DNA of 48,231 nt from an uncultured Prevotellaceae bacterium (lineage in GTDB: Bacteria; Bacteroidota; Bacteroidia; Bacteroidales; Bacteroidaceae): assembly GCA_902786565.1 (NCBI GenBank), contig CADACW010000044.1:1-48231 (forward strand), in the 5' to 3' direction. Below the pieces are notes generated by a model. The model was not told where the DNA came from and did no database searches. It saw only the letters and a program-made list of their open reading frames with translations. Both the position numbers and the translations under genes were made by a program. Every line of letters starts with the position of its first letter. Positions within the stretch are counted from its first letter, which is position 1. This document shows, piece after piece, positions 40,913 through 48,231 of the stretch.

Positions 40913-40977
40913 GGGAGTTAGAAGGTATATAAGTGGGAGTTAGAAGGTATATAAGTGGGAGATAAGTGCCATTTATC
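40913..40977. repeat. 22-bp tandem pair leading into a GATAAGTG palindrome
   Basis: Two identical 22-bp units (40913-40934 and 40935-40956, starting GGGAGTTAGAAGG) are followed by GGGA and the palindrome GATAAGTGCCATTTATC (40961-40977). The 22-base period equals the spacing in the 61-bp element. It lies between convergent genes. Confidence 0.85.
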
Positions 40978-40997
40978 TCCAGATAGGCTGTAGGGAT

Positions 40998-42455
40998 TTA
41001 GCGAGTGAACTGCCACCAGTCCAGGTGGATGTCGCCCTGGACGTCGCCGAAGCAGAGGTAGAGGTCGTGCACGCCGGCGGGCTTCTTCACCTTGGCCTTG
41101 AAGGGGGAATAGGCGTCGGTGCTGCCAGTGTCCTTGATGGTCACAGTGCCCACGACGGGGCCGTCCTTCTTGTCGAGGCGCAGAGTGACGGTGCACTGGC
41201 CCTTGGCGGCTGCTGTGATGGCAAACCGGCGGGCACCCTTGTCGCCGAAGTCCACACCGCGCAGTTTGATGTACTCGCCGTTGTCAATGTCGTAGATGTA
41301 CATATTGCGCTTGCCTGTCGATGCGGGCATATCGGCCACCACACCCGTGTTCTTGATGCCCATCTTGGCCGACTTCAGGCCGTAGCCCCAGGCCATGGTC
41401 TCGGCCTCGATGCGCCGGTAGGGATTCAGCCACTCCAACTGCTTCATGGGCTGATGGTCCAGCCAGTAGGGCACCTCCTCAATAGTGCCGTCGGCATTGT
41501 ATTTCATTTCGGCCACCGACACCGAGCGGCGCTCGTGGTGCTTCAGTGTCTCGATGTGCATCAGGTCGTAGTTCTGTCCGAAGATGTAGGTGTGGCCTTT
41601 GAAGTCGGCAATGCCCGGATGGTTGCCGCGGTCGCGGTGCGTGGGGCGCATGATGTAGCCCGTCGATGTCCAGGGTCCTGTGGGCGAGGAGCTCATGGCG
41701 TAGCCCAGGCCTTCGGGGCAGCAGGTGCTGGCAAAGCCGAGATAGTATTTGCCGCCGCGCTTGTAGAACCAAGGCCCTTCCTGGTAGTGCTCGATGTGCG
41801 GCAGTTGGACGATGCTGTCCTTCACCGAAATCATGTCGTCGTTCAGTCGGGTGTAGTAGCAGTGGGGGTTTCCCCAGTACATATACGCCTGTCCGTCGTC
41901 GTCGGTGAAGACTGTGGGGTCGATGTCGTTCCAGTGTTCGCGTTGCCATACGATGGGCTTGCCCAGCGGGTCGCGGAAGGGACCGTATGGCGAGTCGCTC
42001 ACCAGCACGCCGATGCCGTGGCCGTGGAGTGGGGCATAGAGGTAGTACTTGCCGTTGCGAGTCACCGTCTGTATGGCCCAGGCACCGTTTTCGCGGCTGC
42101 GCCACGAGAAGTCTTTCAGTGAGGCCACGGCGCCGTGCTCCGTCCAGTTCACCATGTCGGTGGTGCTCCACAGCAGCCAGTCGTACATAAAAAATCCCGC
42201 AGAGTTTTTCTCGTTGGCGTCGGGTATGTCTTCAGGCGAGGCATCGTGCGAGGTGTAAAGGAACAGGGTGTCGCCGATGACTAATGGCGAGGGGTCGGCC
42301 GTGTACTTGGTCTGGAAGAGCGGCAGGTTCACCTGTCTTTCGCCCCTCAGAGCCTCCTTAATCTTCACTGAGTCGGTGTGTACATCGTCGGCAAGCATGG
42401 CAGCCGGCAGGAAAGGTGCTGCACAGAGGGCAGCAGCAATAATGATAGTTTTCAT
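40998..42455 (-). CDS. Secreted GH43 glycosidase with C-terminal CBM6-like domain
   Basis: A 485-residue secreted five-bladed beta-propeller enzyme, probably a beta-xylosidase or alpha-L-arabinofuranosidase. The signal peptide covers about 1-22. The three GH43 catalytic acids fit D54 (TADPSP), D179 (DIDPTVF) and E226 (YQEGPWF). The C-terminal 130 residues (YRRIEAETMAW...DIHLDWWQF) form a carbohydrate-binding module of family 6 type. It is monocistronic, with a -7 box just upstream. With GH28 and GH51 it adds to plant cell-wall breakdown. Confidence 0.92.
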   Translation of the reverse strand: MKTIIIAAALCAAPFLPAAMLADDVHTDSVKIKEALRGERQVNLPLFQTKYTADPSPLVIGDTLFLYTSHDASPEDIPDANEKNSAGFFMYDWLLWSTTDMVNWTEHGAVASLKDFSWRSRENGAWAIQTVTRNGKYYLYAPLHGHGIGVLVSDSPYGPFRDPLGKPIVWQREHWNDIDPTVFTDDDGQAYMYWGNPHCYYTRLNDDMISVKDSIVQLPHIEHYQEGPWFYKRGGKYYLGFASTCCPEGLGYAMSSSPTGPWTSTGYIMRPTHRDRGNHPGIADFKGHTYIFGQNYDLMHIETLKHHERRSVSVAEMKYNADGTIEEVPYWLDHQPMKQLEWLNPYRRIEAETMAWGYGLKSAKMGIKNTGVVADMPASTGKRNMYIYDIDNGEYIKLRGVDFGDKGARRFAITAAAKGQCTVTLRLDKKDGPVVGTVTIKDTGSTDAYSPFKAKVKKPAGVHDLYLCFGDVQGDIHLDWWQFTR

Positions 42456-42474
42456 GAGCGTACTTAAATTTTTG

Positions 42475-42482
42475 CAAAGGTA
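42475..42482 (-). promoter_or_regulatory. -7 element of the GH43 gene
   Basis: Minus strand TACCTTTG, 19 bases before the ATG; -33 box weak. Confidence 0.5.
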
Positions 42483-42541
42483 CGGCCAATCCCGCTAACC
42501 AGCTTTTCCCCGTGTCTCATAAACTTTGCTTTTTGCCTGTA

Positions 42542-43429
42542 CTACATAGTCAGTTGCATCAGGGCCCAGTTGCCATCCTGCATGGTTGCTTCTACCGAGA
42601 GACCCTGCTCCCCGGCCTTCTCCACCAGACAGGGAACGTCTGAAGTGTAGAATCCGCTCATCAGGAGTCTGCCGCCATGTTTCAGTTTCGCGGCAATCTG
42701 CGGGAGGTCGGCCAGCAGAATGTTGCGGTTGATGTTGGCAACGACGATATCGAACCCGCCTTCCACATTTTCAAGTATGGAGACATCGCCGAGCAGCGCA
42801 GTGAAGCGGTCGGCCACGCCGTTGAGTGCGGCATTGTGGCGGGCGTTCTCCGCACTCCATTCGTCGATGTCGTAGCCCACGGCCTGCCGTGCTCCAAGCT
42901 TCAGTGCTGCGACGGAGAGTATGCCCGTGCCCGTGCCGCAGTCCAGCAGTCGCTTGCCCTCCAGCGGCATGCCGGCCAGTCCGGCCACCATCATCCGCGT
43001 GGTCTCGTGGGTGCCGGTGCCGAAAGCCATCCTGGCCTCAATCACGATGTCCGTTATGGGCTGGCCTGTGGCGGGGACGGGATGTCTGGTGTCGTGCACC
43101 ACGATGGTGCCGCCCCTTTCGGTCGGCAAGGGCAGGCAGATGGGGTCGAAGCCGGCCTGCTCCCAGGCCTCGTTCCAGTCGCGGTCTTCGGCCTCGGCCA
43201 CGCTGAACGTCACCGTACAGCTGGGCAGGGGGAAGTCGGCCGTGAGTTGCTCTAACAGCGGCTGGTCGAAGAGCGTCTGCTGCGCATAGCCCGTCAGCCC
43301 CTGCTCTGTCTCTTCAAACGATTCCAGCCCCGCCTCGCCGGCCAGTGCCGCCAGCACGTCGCGGGCGTCCTGCAGCAAGTCAGCGCCGCCGGGCAGTGAA
43401 ATGGTGAATATTACCTTATAATACTTCAT
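42542..43429 (-). CDS. prmA: Ribosomal protein L11 methyltransferase PrmA
   Basis: A 295-residue SAM-dependent methyltransferase that modifies ribosomal protein L11. The N-terminal substrate-recognition domain covers about 1-105. The SAM motif LLDCGTGTGILSVAALKLGA lies at about 160-179, and DIVVANINRNIL, the NxxxN catalytic-side motif, follows. ATG 43429 is used because a promoter -7 box is only 22 bases upstream; the longer frame would need a TTG inside that box. Confidence 0.94.
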   Translation of the reverse strand: MKYYKVIFTISLPGGADLLQDARDVLAALAGEAGLESFEETEQGLTGYAQQTLFDQPLLEQLTADFPLPSCTVTFSVAEAEDRDWNEAWEQAGFDPICLPLPTERGGTIVVHDTRHPVPATGQPITDIVIEARMAFGTGTHETTRMMVAGLAGMPLEGKRLLDCGTGTGILSVAALKLGARQAVGYDIDEWSAENARHNAALNGVADRFTALLGDVSILENVEGGFDIVVANINRNILLADLPQIAAKLKHGGRLLMSGFYTSDVPCLVEKAGEQGLSVEATMQDGNWALMQLTM

Positions 43430-43450
43430 AGCGTATGTTAAATTTCCGTG

Positions 43451-43483
43451 CAAAATTACAAAAAATAGGGAAAATCCTACAAC
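43451..43483 (-). promoter_or_regulatory. Candidate promoter of prmA
   Basis: Minus strand GTTG (43483-43480), 21 bases, TAATTTTG (43458-43451). Confidence 0.5.
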
Positions 43484-43500
43484 CTTTTAGGGTTTTTCCG

Positions 43501-43531
43501 TAACTTTGCACCAAAATATCACGTAATTTTG
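43501..43531 (+). promoter_or_regulatory. Two closely spaced -7-like boxes before the Tyr/Trp-rich gene
   Basis: TAACTTTGCACC (43501) and TAATTTTGCACC (43524) lie 23 bases apart, so the second may be a duplicated promoter core. ATG 43569 is 38 bases after the second. Confidence 0.5.
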
Positions 43532-43568
43532 CACCGTGTTAATGTATAACCTATTAAAAATTACAACT

Positions 43569-44648
43569 ATGAGGAAGTGGATGTTTATGTCATTCGTCGT
43601 TGCAGTCTTGCCGCTCACAACGATGGCGCAGGACGACGATATGTATTTTGTGCCAAGCAAGTCAAAGGCAAAGGCCAAGGCCGAGGTTGTGGAGACGCCC
43701 CGCTCATCGTATGCACCAGTGACCGACAGCTACTATCAGGGCAGCCGGCGCGACGTAGACGAGTACAACCGTCACGGCAGCAGCTACGAGGTGCTCCCTG
43801 CCGACACGGGCGACATCATCTCATTCGCTCCCGAAGAAGGGGTCTATCCCGACTCGGTGGGCGACTTCAAGCTGACCCGCAAGATGTCGCGCTGGGAGGG
43901 CTATGAGCCTTCGGAGGCCTATCTGGAGGGCTACAGGCAGGGGCGCGACGACTCCTACTACTGGCACTCGCCTTGGTACTACAGCTATTATCCCTGGTAC
44001 GACTCCTGGTATTACGACCCCTGGTATTACCCATCGTGGCGATATGGCTGGTATGACCCCTGGTATCATAGCGGCTGGGGATGGCACAGCTATTACTATG
44101 ACCCCTGGTACTACGACCGCTGGTACGGAGGCGGCTACTGGGGCGGTGGCGTCTACGTGTTGGGGCACAACCGTCACCACGGCGGCAACTACCGCAGCTA
44201 TGCCCACGGCTCGGGCGGCAGCCGCTACGGCAGTGGCGTGGCCGGCACCCGCAAGTCGTCGCGCTTCGGCACCACCTCAACAGGCAACCGTGGCTCTGCG
44301 GCAACAGGTATCCGCGGCACATCAGGCACCCGCAGTATGGCAGGCACCCGCAGCACAACAGGCACCCGCAGCACCGGCAGCCGTGGCGTGAGGAGCGTCA
44401 GCAGTGGCAGCTATGGCAGCAGCAGCTATGGCAGCGTCAGTTCCGGTACGCGCTCAATGGGTAGCCGAAGCTCCAGTTCAACATATAGCGGCGGTTCGTC
44501 CTACACCCCATCGTCCAGCGGTAGTTCCGTCTCGTCAGGCAGTCGCTCCAGCGGTGGCTCCTTCGGCGGCGGTGGCTCCTTCGGCGGCGGTGGCAGCCGT
44601 GGCGGCGGTGGCGGCGGCGGTGGCCGTTCAGGCGGCAGCCGCAGGTAA
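43569..44648 (+). CDS. Secreted low-complexity protein: Tyr/Trp-rich then Gly/Ser-rich
   Basis: A 359-residue exported protein of unknown function. ATG 43569 begins a signal peptide ending at MAQ (21). The N-terminal part (22-125) is ordinary and acidic. Residues 130-191 are extraordinarily rich in Tyr, Trp, Pro and Asp, with repeated DPWYY/DSWYY motifs. Residues 200-359 are Gly/Ser/Arg/Thr-rich, with GTRST repeats and a final run of GGG. Similar proteins occur in Bacteroidales without a known role. An aromatic, cross-linkable surface or matrix protein is only a guess. The outer-membrane protein gene follows after 47 bases. Confidence 0.8.
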   Translation: MRKWMFMSFVVAVLPLTTMAQDDDMYFVPSKSKAKAKAEVVETPRSSYAPVTDSYYQGSRRDVDEYNRHGSSYEVLPADTGDIISFAPEEGVYPDSVGDFKLTRKMSRWEGYEPSEAYLEGYRQGRDDSYYWHSPWYYSYYPWYDSWYYDPWYYPSWRYGWYDPWYHSGWGWHSYYYDPWYYDRWYGGGYWGGGVYVLGHNRHHGGNYRSYAHGSGGSRYGSGVAGTRKSSRFGTTSTGNRGSAATGIRGTSGTRSMAGTRSTTGTRSTGSRGVRSVSSGSYGSSSYGSVSSGTRSMGSRSSSSTYSGGSSYTPSSSGSSVSSGSRSSGGSFGGGGSFGGGGSRGGGGGGGGRSGGSRR

Positions 44649-44695
44649 AAATGCAAAAGTAAAGTCTCTCAACACTTAACCCCCAACTCACAACT

Positions 44696-46378
44696 ATGAA
44701 AAGGTATATCATTACGGCAGCCCTGTCGATGGCCCTGGTGCCAATGGCTGCACAAGACACATACGAGAACGCCCGTTTCCTGGGCAGCGACCTCAACGGC
44801 ACGGCCCGCTACGTGGGTATGGGCGGCGCACTGGAGGCTCTCGGAGCCGACATTTCAACCATCGGCACCAACCCCGCCGGCATCGGACTCTTCCGCCACT
44901 CCACGGTCAGCCTCTCTTTCGGGGCCGTCAGCCAGCAGGGCTACAAGAAGTTCGACAACCTCTCGAAGACCAACATGAGCTTCGACCAGGCAGGATTTGT
45001 CTACTCCAACGAGTTCGACAACGGGAGTTTCATCAACTTTGCCTTCAACTACCACAAGGGGCGCAACTTCGACCAGATTCTGCAGGCCAACAACGTGTTC
45101 CGCCGCCACAACGGGCAGGGCGCATCGCTGGGCAAGCTCGCCTTCGCCAAGAGCACCAAGCGCAGCGACACCAACGGTGGCTACGACCTGGGCTACAACA
45201 CCAAGAAAGAGGTGTGGATGGGCTACCGCAACCCGCAGGAAACGAGCGACTATGGCTATCCCTTCACCCAGTGGGACTATCTGTACACCAACGCCTACAA
45301 TATGGACGATGTGAACGACGAAGAAGGCTTCAACCTCTTCTCAGAGGCCCGCGACTACTACTTCGACAAGGCCCATCGCGGATGGACCTCCGACTTCGAC
45401 TTCAACCTGAGCGGCACATTAGGCAGCCGGGCCTTCTGGGGAATCACCCTGGGCTATCATAACATCAACTACAAGGACTACAGCATCTACGACGAGATGA
45501 TGATCAACAGCGAGGACCAGCCGATAGGCTCCATCCTGCTGGAAGACGAGCGCAAGATTGAGGGCAACGGTTTCGACGTGAAGGCCGGACTCATCTTCAT
45601 GCCCTTCGAGGACAATCCCTTCCGTGTGGGCGTGTCGGTCTCGACGCCCACGTGGTACAAGATGAAGAGCAGCAACTTCACAAAAATCCTCAACAACACC
45701 TACGAGGGCGAATATGAGCAGCTGCTGCCTGACGACCTCGACAGGTGGGGCTGGCTGGACCTGGTCTCGGAAGACACCTACGAGTATAAGTACTACACGC
45801 CCTGGAAGTTCGGCTTCAGCCTCGGCCACACCATTGGCAACTATTTGGCCCTCGGCGCCAGCTATGAGTACAGCGACTACAGCTCGGCAAGCACCCGCAT
45901 CTACAATGGCAGCTACGACTACTATGGCTCGGAGGAAACGTCGGTGGACCGCGTGATGAACGACCACACAGGCAAAACGCTGAAGGGCGTCTCGCTGGTG
46001 AAGCTGGGCGCAGAGCTGAAGCCAGACCCCGCACTGGCCGTGCGACTGGGCTATAACTACCAGTCGGCTGCCTACGAGGAGAACGGCTTCCGCGACACAC
46101 AACTCGACTCGCCCGCCAACTACTTTTCGTCGACGGCCAGCTATGTGAACTGGAAGGACACCCACCGCCTCACCTGCGGACTGGGCTACAAGTATCAGGG
46201 ACTGAGCCTGGACCTGGCCTATCAGTACAGCAACACCAAGGGAACGTTCTACCCCTTCCAGCCCAATGTCACCTTCATCGACCCTGTCGACGCTGTGGCA
46301 GAGACCAATGTCTCCACCTCGGCACCCGTTGACTTCAAGCGCCACCAGGTGCTCTTCACCATCGGCTACACCTTCTGA
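44696..46378 (+). CDS. Outer-membrane beta-barrel protein (OmpP1/FadL-like)
   Basis: A 560-residue outer-membrane protein. The signal peptide ends near MAAQD (20). The N-terminal motif GTARYVGMGGALEALGADISTIGTNPAGIGLFR (34-66) is the conserved hatch-like start of the OmpP1/FadL/TodX group in Bacteroidetes, often labelled hemin receptor. The rest alternates polar and aromatic residues as in a barrel and ends in FTIGYTF, with a C-terminal Phe as expected for barrel insertion. It probably lets hydrophobic compounds through; the substrate is unknown. It is likely co-transcribed with the Tyr/Trp-rich gene, and the 46405 hairpin is its probable terminator. Confidence 0.87.
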   Translation: MKRYIITAALSMALVPMAAQDTYENARFLGSDLNGTARYVGMGGALEALGADISTIGTNPAGIGLFRHSTVSLSFGAVSQQGYKKFDNLSKTNMSFDQAGFVYSNEFDNGSFINFAFNYHKGRNFDQILQANNVFRRHNGQGASLGKLAFAKSTKRSDTNGGYDLGYNTKKEVWMGYRNPQETSDYGYPFTQWDYLYTNAYNMDDVNDEEGFNLFSEARDYYFDKAHRGWTSDFDFNLSGTLGSRAFWGITLGYHNINYKDYSIYDEMMINSEDQPIGSILLEDERKIEGNGFDVKAGLIFMPFEDNPFRVGVSVSTPTWYKMKSSNFTKILNNTYEGEYEQLLPDDLDRWGWLDLVSEDTYEYKYYTPWKFGFSLGHTIGNYLALGASYEYSDYSSASTRIYNGSYDYYGSEETSVDRVMNDHTGKTLKGVSLVKLGAELKPDPALAVRLGYNYQSAAYEENGFRDTQLDSPANYFSSTASYVNWKDTHRLTCGLGYKYQGLSLDLAYQYSNTKGTFYPFQPNVTFIDPVDAVAETNVSTSAPVDFKRHQVLFTIGYTF

Positions 46379-46404
46379 CGGGTGTCATTTGTTCACGCAA
46401 CTGG

Positions 46405-46441
46405 AAAAATCCCCGAATCGATTGGCGGTTTGGGGATTTTT
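46405..46441. terminator. Hairpin repeat AAATCCCCGAA...TTTGGGGATTT, second full copy
   Basis: A 13-base arm AAAAATCCCCGAA (46405-46417) pairs with TTTGGGGATTTTT (46429-46441), with one G-T pair, around a loop containing TTGGCGG. It ends in a T-run 27 bases after the outer-membrane gene stop, so it is a likely bidirectional terminator as well as a repeat family member. Confidence 0.75.
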
Positions 46442-46506
46442 CGTAGTATTTGCACCGACAATAAACCAATTCAACTTACCTGAACACGTCAGGGATTTCT
46501 CTGAGG

Positions 46507-46650
46507 AAGGGCCGTCCAAACTTGACATCACCTCCGACCATACGCAGAGAAAGAACCGTCCAAACTCTTCAATTCTCGAGAGAATTTGCGAGATAAGTGG
46601 CACTTATCTCCAGCATAGGGTGGAAGACTTGTCAAGTTTGGACGGCCCTT
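46507..46650. mobile_element. MITE-like 144-bp element with 21-bp perfect terminal inverted repeats
   Basis: Left end AAGGGCCGTCCAAACTTGAC (46507-46526, plus A) is the exact reverse complement of 46630-46650. Inside are another CCGTCCAAACT (46556-46566), an inverted repeat around TTCTCGAGAGAA and the palindrome GATAAGTGGCACTTATC (46592-46608). It has no coding capacity. No clear target-site duplication is visible. The 359-base gap between the outer-membrane gene and the last gene thus holds a hairpin, this element and a promoter. Confidence 0.6.
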
Positions 46651-46675
46651 TCTTTACATTTGTCCCCGCTTTTTC

Positions 46676-46706
46676 TTGTGCGTTTCGCGGAAAATCACTA
46701 AATTTG
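46676..46706 (+). promoter_or_regulatory. Promoter of the AAA-ATPase-like gene
   Basis: TTG (46676-46678), 20 bases, TAAATTTG (46699-46706), 31 bases before ATG 46738. Confidence 0.6.
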
Positions 46707-46737
46707 CAGCCGTAAATCATAAAAATGTAGAGCTGCT

Positions 46738-48231
46738 ATGGTCGTTTCAGCAAGGCGCAAATACCCCGTGGGGATTCAGAGTTTCGAGAAAATCCGCACG
46801 GAAGGTTATGTATATGTGGATAAGACACCACTTATATATAAGATGATAACAGAGGGCTGTCCCTATTTCCTCAGTCGCCCCCGGCGCTTCGGCAAGTCGC
46901 TGCTGGTAGACACGCTGGCGATGTTGTTTGAGGGGCGGCGGGAGTTGTTCGAGGCGTTCACCACCGACGACGGCATTGAGCAGCCGCAGCTGTTCATCGC
47001 CCAGACCAACTGGAAGTGGGAGCGCCACCCCGTGCTGCGCTTCGACTTCAGCAAGAGCAACTTGTCAAGTATCGAGAAACTTGATGAGTTTGTCAATTTC
47101 ACCCTGGCGGGCTATGAGGAGCAATACGGTGTGCCGCAGTCGAAAAACAGCAGCAGCATCCGCATGTCAAATATCATCCATGCCGCCGAGTGGCAGATGG
47201 GCAAGAAGGTGGTGGTGCTGGTGGACGAATACGACAACATGATGCTCCACAATCTGGGCGATGCCGCCATGCAGAAGGCCATCCGTGAGCGCTTTCAGGA
47301 TCTCTTCATGCCGCTGAAGGGCGAGGACGCCCATCTGCAGTTCGTCTTCATCACCGGCATATCGAAGTTCTCGAAGATGGGCATCTTCAGCCGCATCAAC
47401 CAGCTGAACAACATCTCTATGCTCTCGGCCTACGATGCCATCTGTGGCATATCCGAGGAGGAACTGACCACCGTCCTGCGGCCAGACATTGAGCAGTTGG
47501 CGGATCAGCAAGGGAAGGACTACGACGCGATGCTGGCCGAGCTGAAGACGAACTACGACGGTTACCACTTCGGTATGGGCAAGGCCGACATGTACAACCC
47601 CTTCAGCCTGTTCAAGGCATTCGCCAATGTTGACGTTTCTGACTACTGGTTCGAGAGCGGCACCACCCGGGCCCTCATCGACATGCTCTCAAAGATGCCG
47701 CGACTGGAGGTGACCGATGTGGACGGCACACCCTGCATGGCTGAAGATTTCGACCAGCCTTTCGACAGCTACGAGCAGCCGTTGCCCGTGCTCTACCAGA
47801 GCGGCTACCTCACCATCAAGGACTATCGCCCCAGCCGTAACCAGTATGTGCTGGGCTTTCCCAATGAGGAAGTGCGCAAGGGCTTCGCCATCTGCCTTTA
47901 CCGCTACGTGACGAATACACAGGCAGGCAATCGTAACCGCTCCGTGTTCCAGAATGCCTACCTTGATTTCCGCGACGATGGCAATCTCGGTGCTTTCGTC
48001 GAGGCCCTGAAAGTCTTCTTCGCCGGTGTGCCCTATATGCTCGACGACAAGAACGAGCACCATTTCCACGCCATGCTTTATACGCTCTTCGTCAGCTTCG
48101 GTGCCGACGTGGTGCCTGAGGACCTTTCCGCCAAGGGCCGTGCCGACCTGACGCTGAAGATGCCGAAGGGCATCTACATCATAGAGCTGAAGTACGGCAA
48201 GAGTGCCGACGAGGCCCTGCGCCAGATAGAG
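46738..48231 (+). CDS. AAA-ATPase-like / PD-(D/E)XK nuclease superfamily protein (partial, runs off the window)
   Basis: At least 498 codons, open at the window end. The N-terminus YPVGIQSFEKIR (9-20), YVDKTPLIY and RPRRFGKSLL (48-57, the P-loop variant) mark the AAA-ATPase-like family (PF09820). Walker B is VVVLVDEYDN (about 158-167). The C-terminal PD-(D/E)XK nuclease domain (PF08011, DUF1703) shows D470 (RADLTL) and E483-L-K485 (IELKYGK); only its last part is missing. These proteins occur in dozens of copies in some Bacteroidales genomes. Their role is unknown; mobile-element or defence functions are suspected. It has its own promoter. Confidence 0.9.
   Translation, partial: MVVSARRKYPVGIQSFEKIRTEGYVYVDKTPLIYKMITEGCPYFLSRPRRFGKSLLVDTLAMLFEGRRELFEAFTTDDGIEQPQLFIAQTNWKWERHPVLRFDFSKSNLSSIEKLDEFVNFTLAGYEEQYGVPQSKNSSSIRMSNIIHAAEWQMGKKVVVLVDEYDNMMLHNLGDAAMQKAIRERFQDLFMPLKGEDAHLQFVFITGISKFSKMGIFSRINQLNNISMLSAYDAICGISEEELTTVLRPDIEQLADQQGKDYDAMLAELKTNYDGYHFGMGKADMYNPFSLFKAFANVDVSDYWFESGTTRALIDMLSKMPRLEVTDVDGTPCMAEDFDQPFDSYEQPLPVLYQSGYLTIKDYRPSRNQYVLGFPNEEVRKGFAICLYRYVTNTQAGNRNRSVFQNAYLDFRDDGNLGAFVEALKVFFAGVPYMLDDKNEHHFHAMLYTLFVSFGADVVPEDLSAKGRADLTLKMPKGIYIIELKYGKSADEALRQIE

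Noticed and set aside
8945-42455. A polysaccharide-utilisation locus containing GH28, GH51 and GH43
   Set aside because: The three enzymes are many kilobases apart, in separate transcription units, and no SusC/SusD pair or hybrid two-component regulator is present.
1-48231. tRNA, rRNA or complete insertion sequence
   Set aside because: None was recognised on either strand by reading; a dedicated tRNA or IS search was not possible here.

Overview
The window looks like chromosome of a Bacteroidales bacterium, most likely Prevotella or a close relative. The evidence is: promoters of the Bacteroidetes form TTTG-N19/20-TAnnTTTG before many genes; almost no Shine-Dalgarno sequences; typical gene sets (DUF3098, RsfS-FtsH, FISUMP and GIN-domain proteins, Rpn-type nucleases); and secreted plant-polysaccharide hydrolases. 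Coding DNA is mostly GC-rich. The clearest AT-richer stretch is a restriction-modification pair at about 6.7-8.8 kb. The taxonomic call is inference from gene content.

Layout. 0.1-2.3 kb: dapA-rsmG-metallo-hydrolase operon (minus). 2.4-6.7 kb: a membrane protein with a zinc ribbon, rbfA, xseA and a subtilase. 6.7-8.8 kb: DNA methyltransferase and probable restriction enzyme. 8.9-11.8 kb: GH28 pectinase and Na+/alanine symporter. 11.9-13.3 kb: a lone ATPase/nuclease. 13.5-20.3 kb: aroB, TatD, a PpiD-like chaperone, a glycosyltransferase and mtaB (all minus). 20.6-23.8 kb: a small lipoprotein, GH51 arabinofuranosidase and a coupled small membrane protein. 23.8-27.8 kb: flavoprotein, GIN-domain protein, ftsH and rsfS. 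28-33.2 kb: rpsO, then the ftsX-DUF3098-uppP-truB-queA-folK series. 33.4-38.6 kb: argC, acpP-fabF-rnc and a MATE exporter. 38.7-48.2 kb: an Rpn nuclease, a FISUMP surface protein, a GH43 enzyme, prmA, a Tyr/Trp-rich secreted protein, an outer-membrane beta-barrel and the start of an AAA-ATPase/PD-(D/E)XK protein cut by the window end.

Most genes are housekeeping: translation and RNA modification (rsmG, rbfA, mtaB, rpsO, queA, truB, prmA, rsfS, rnc), envelope (uppP, ftsX, ftsH, PpiD-like) and biosynthesis (dapA, aroB, argC, folK, acpP-fabF). The three glycosidases (GH28, GH51, GH43) suit pectin/arabinan/xylan breakdown, but no SusC/SusD pair is present, so this is not a polysaccharide-utilisation locus.

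The least explained content is non-coding. (1) Two different tandem arrays abut between truB and queA, inside what is normally a tight operon, and supply the last codons and stop of truB. (2) A 61-bp element of three palindromes at 22-bp spacing occurs twice, 21 kb apart, with single palindromes at two more places. (3) A 144-bp MITE-like element has perfect 21-bp terminal inverted repeats. (4) A second hairpin family (AAATCCCCGAA...TTCGGGGATTT) recurs near the two nuclease-type genes at the right end. No tRNA, rRNA, CRISPR array or complete insertion sequence was recognised. No wholly new multi-gene system can be claimed; the repeat families are the best candidates for something undescribed.
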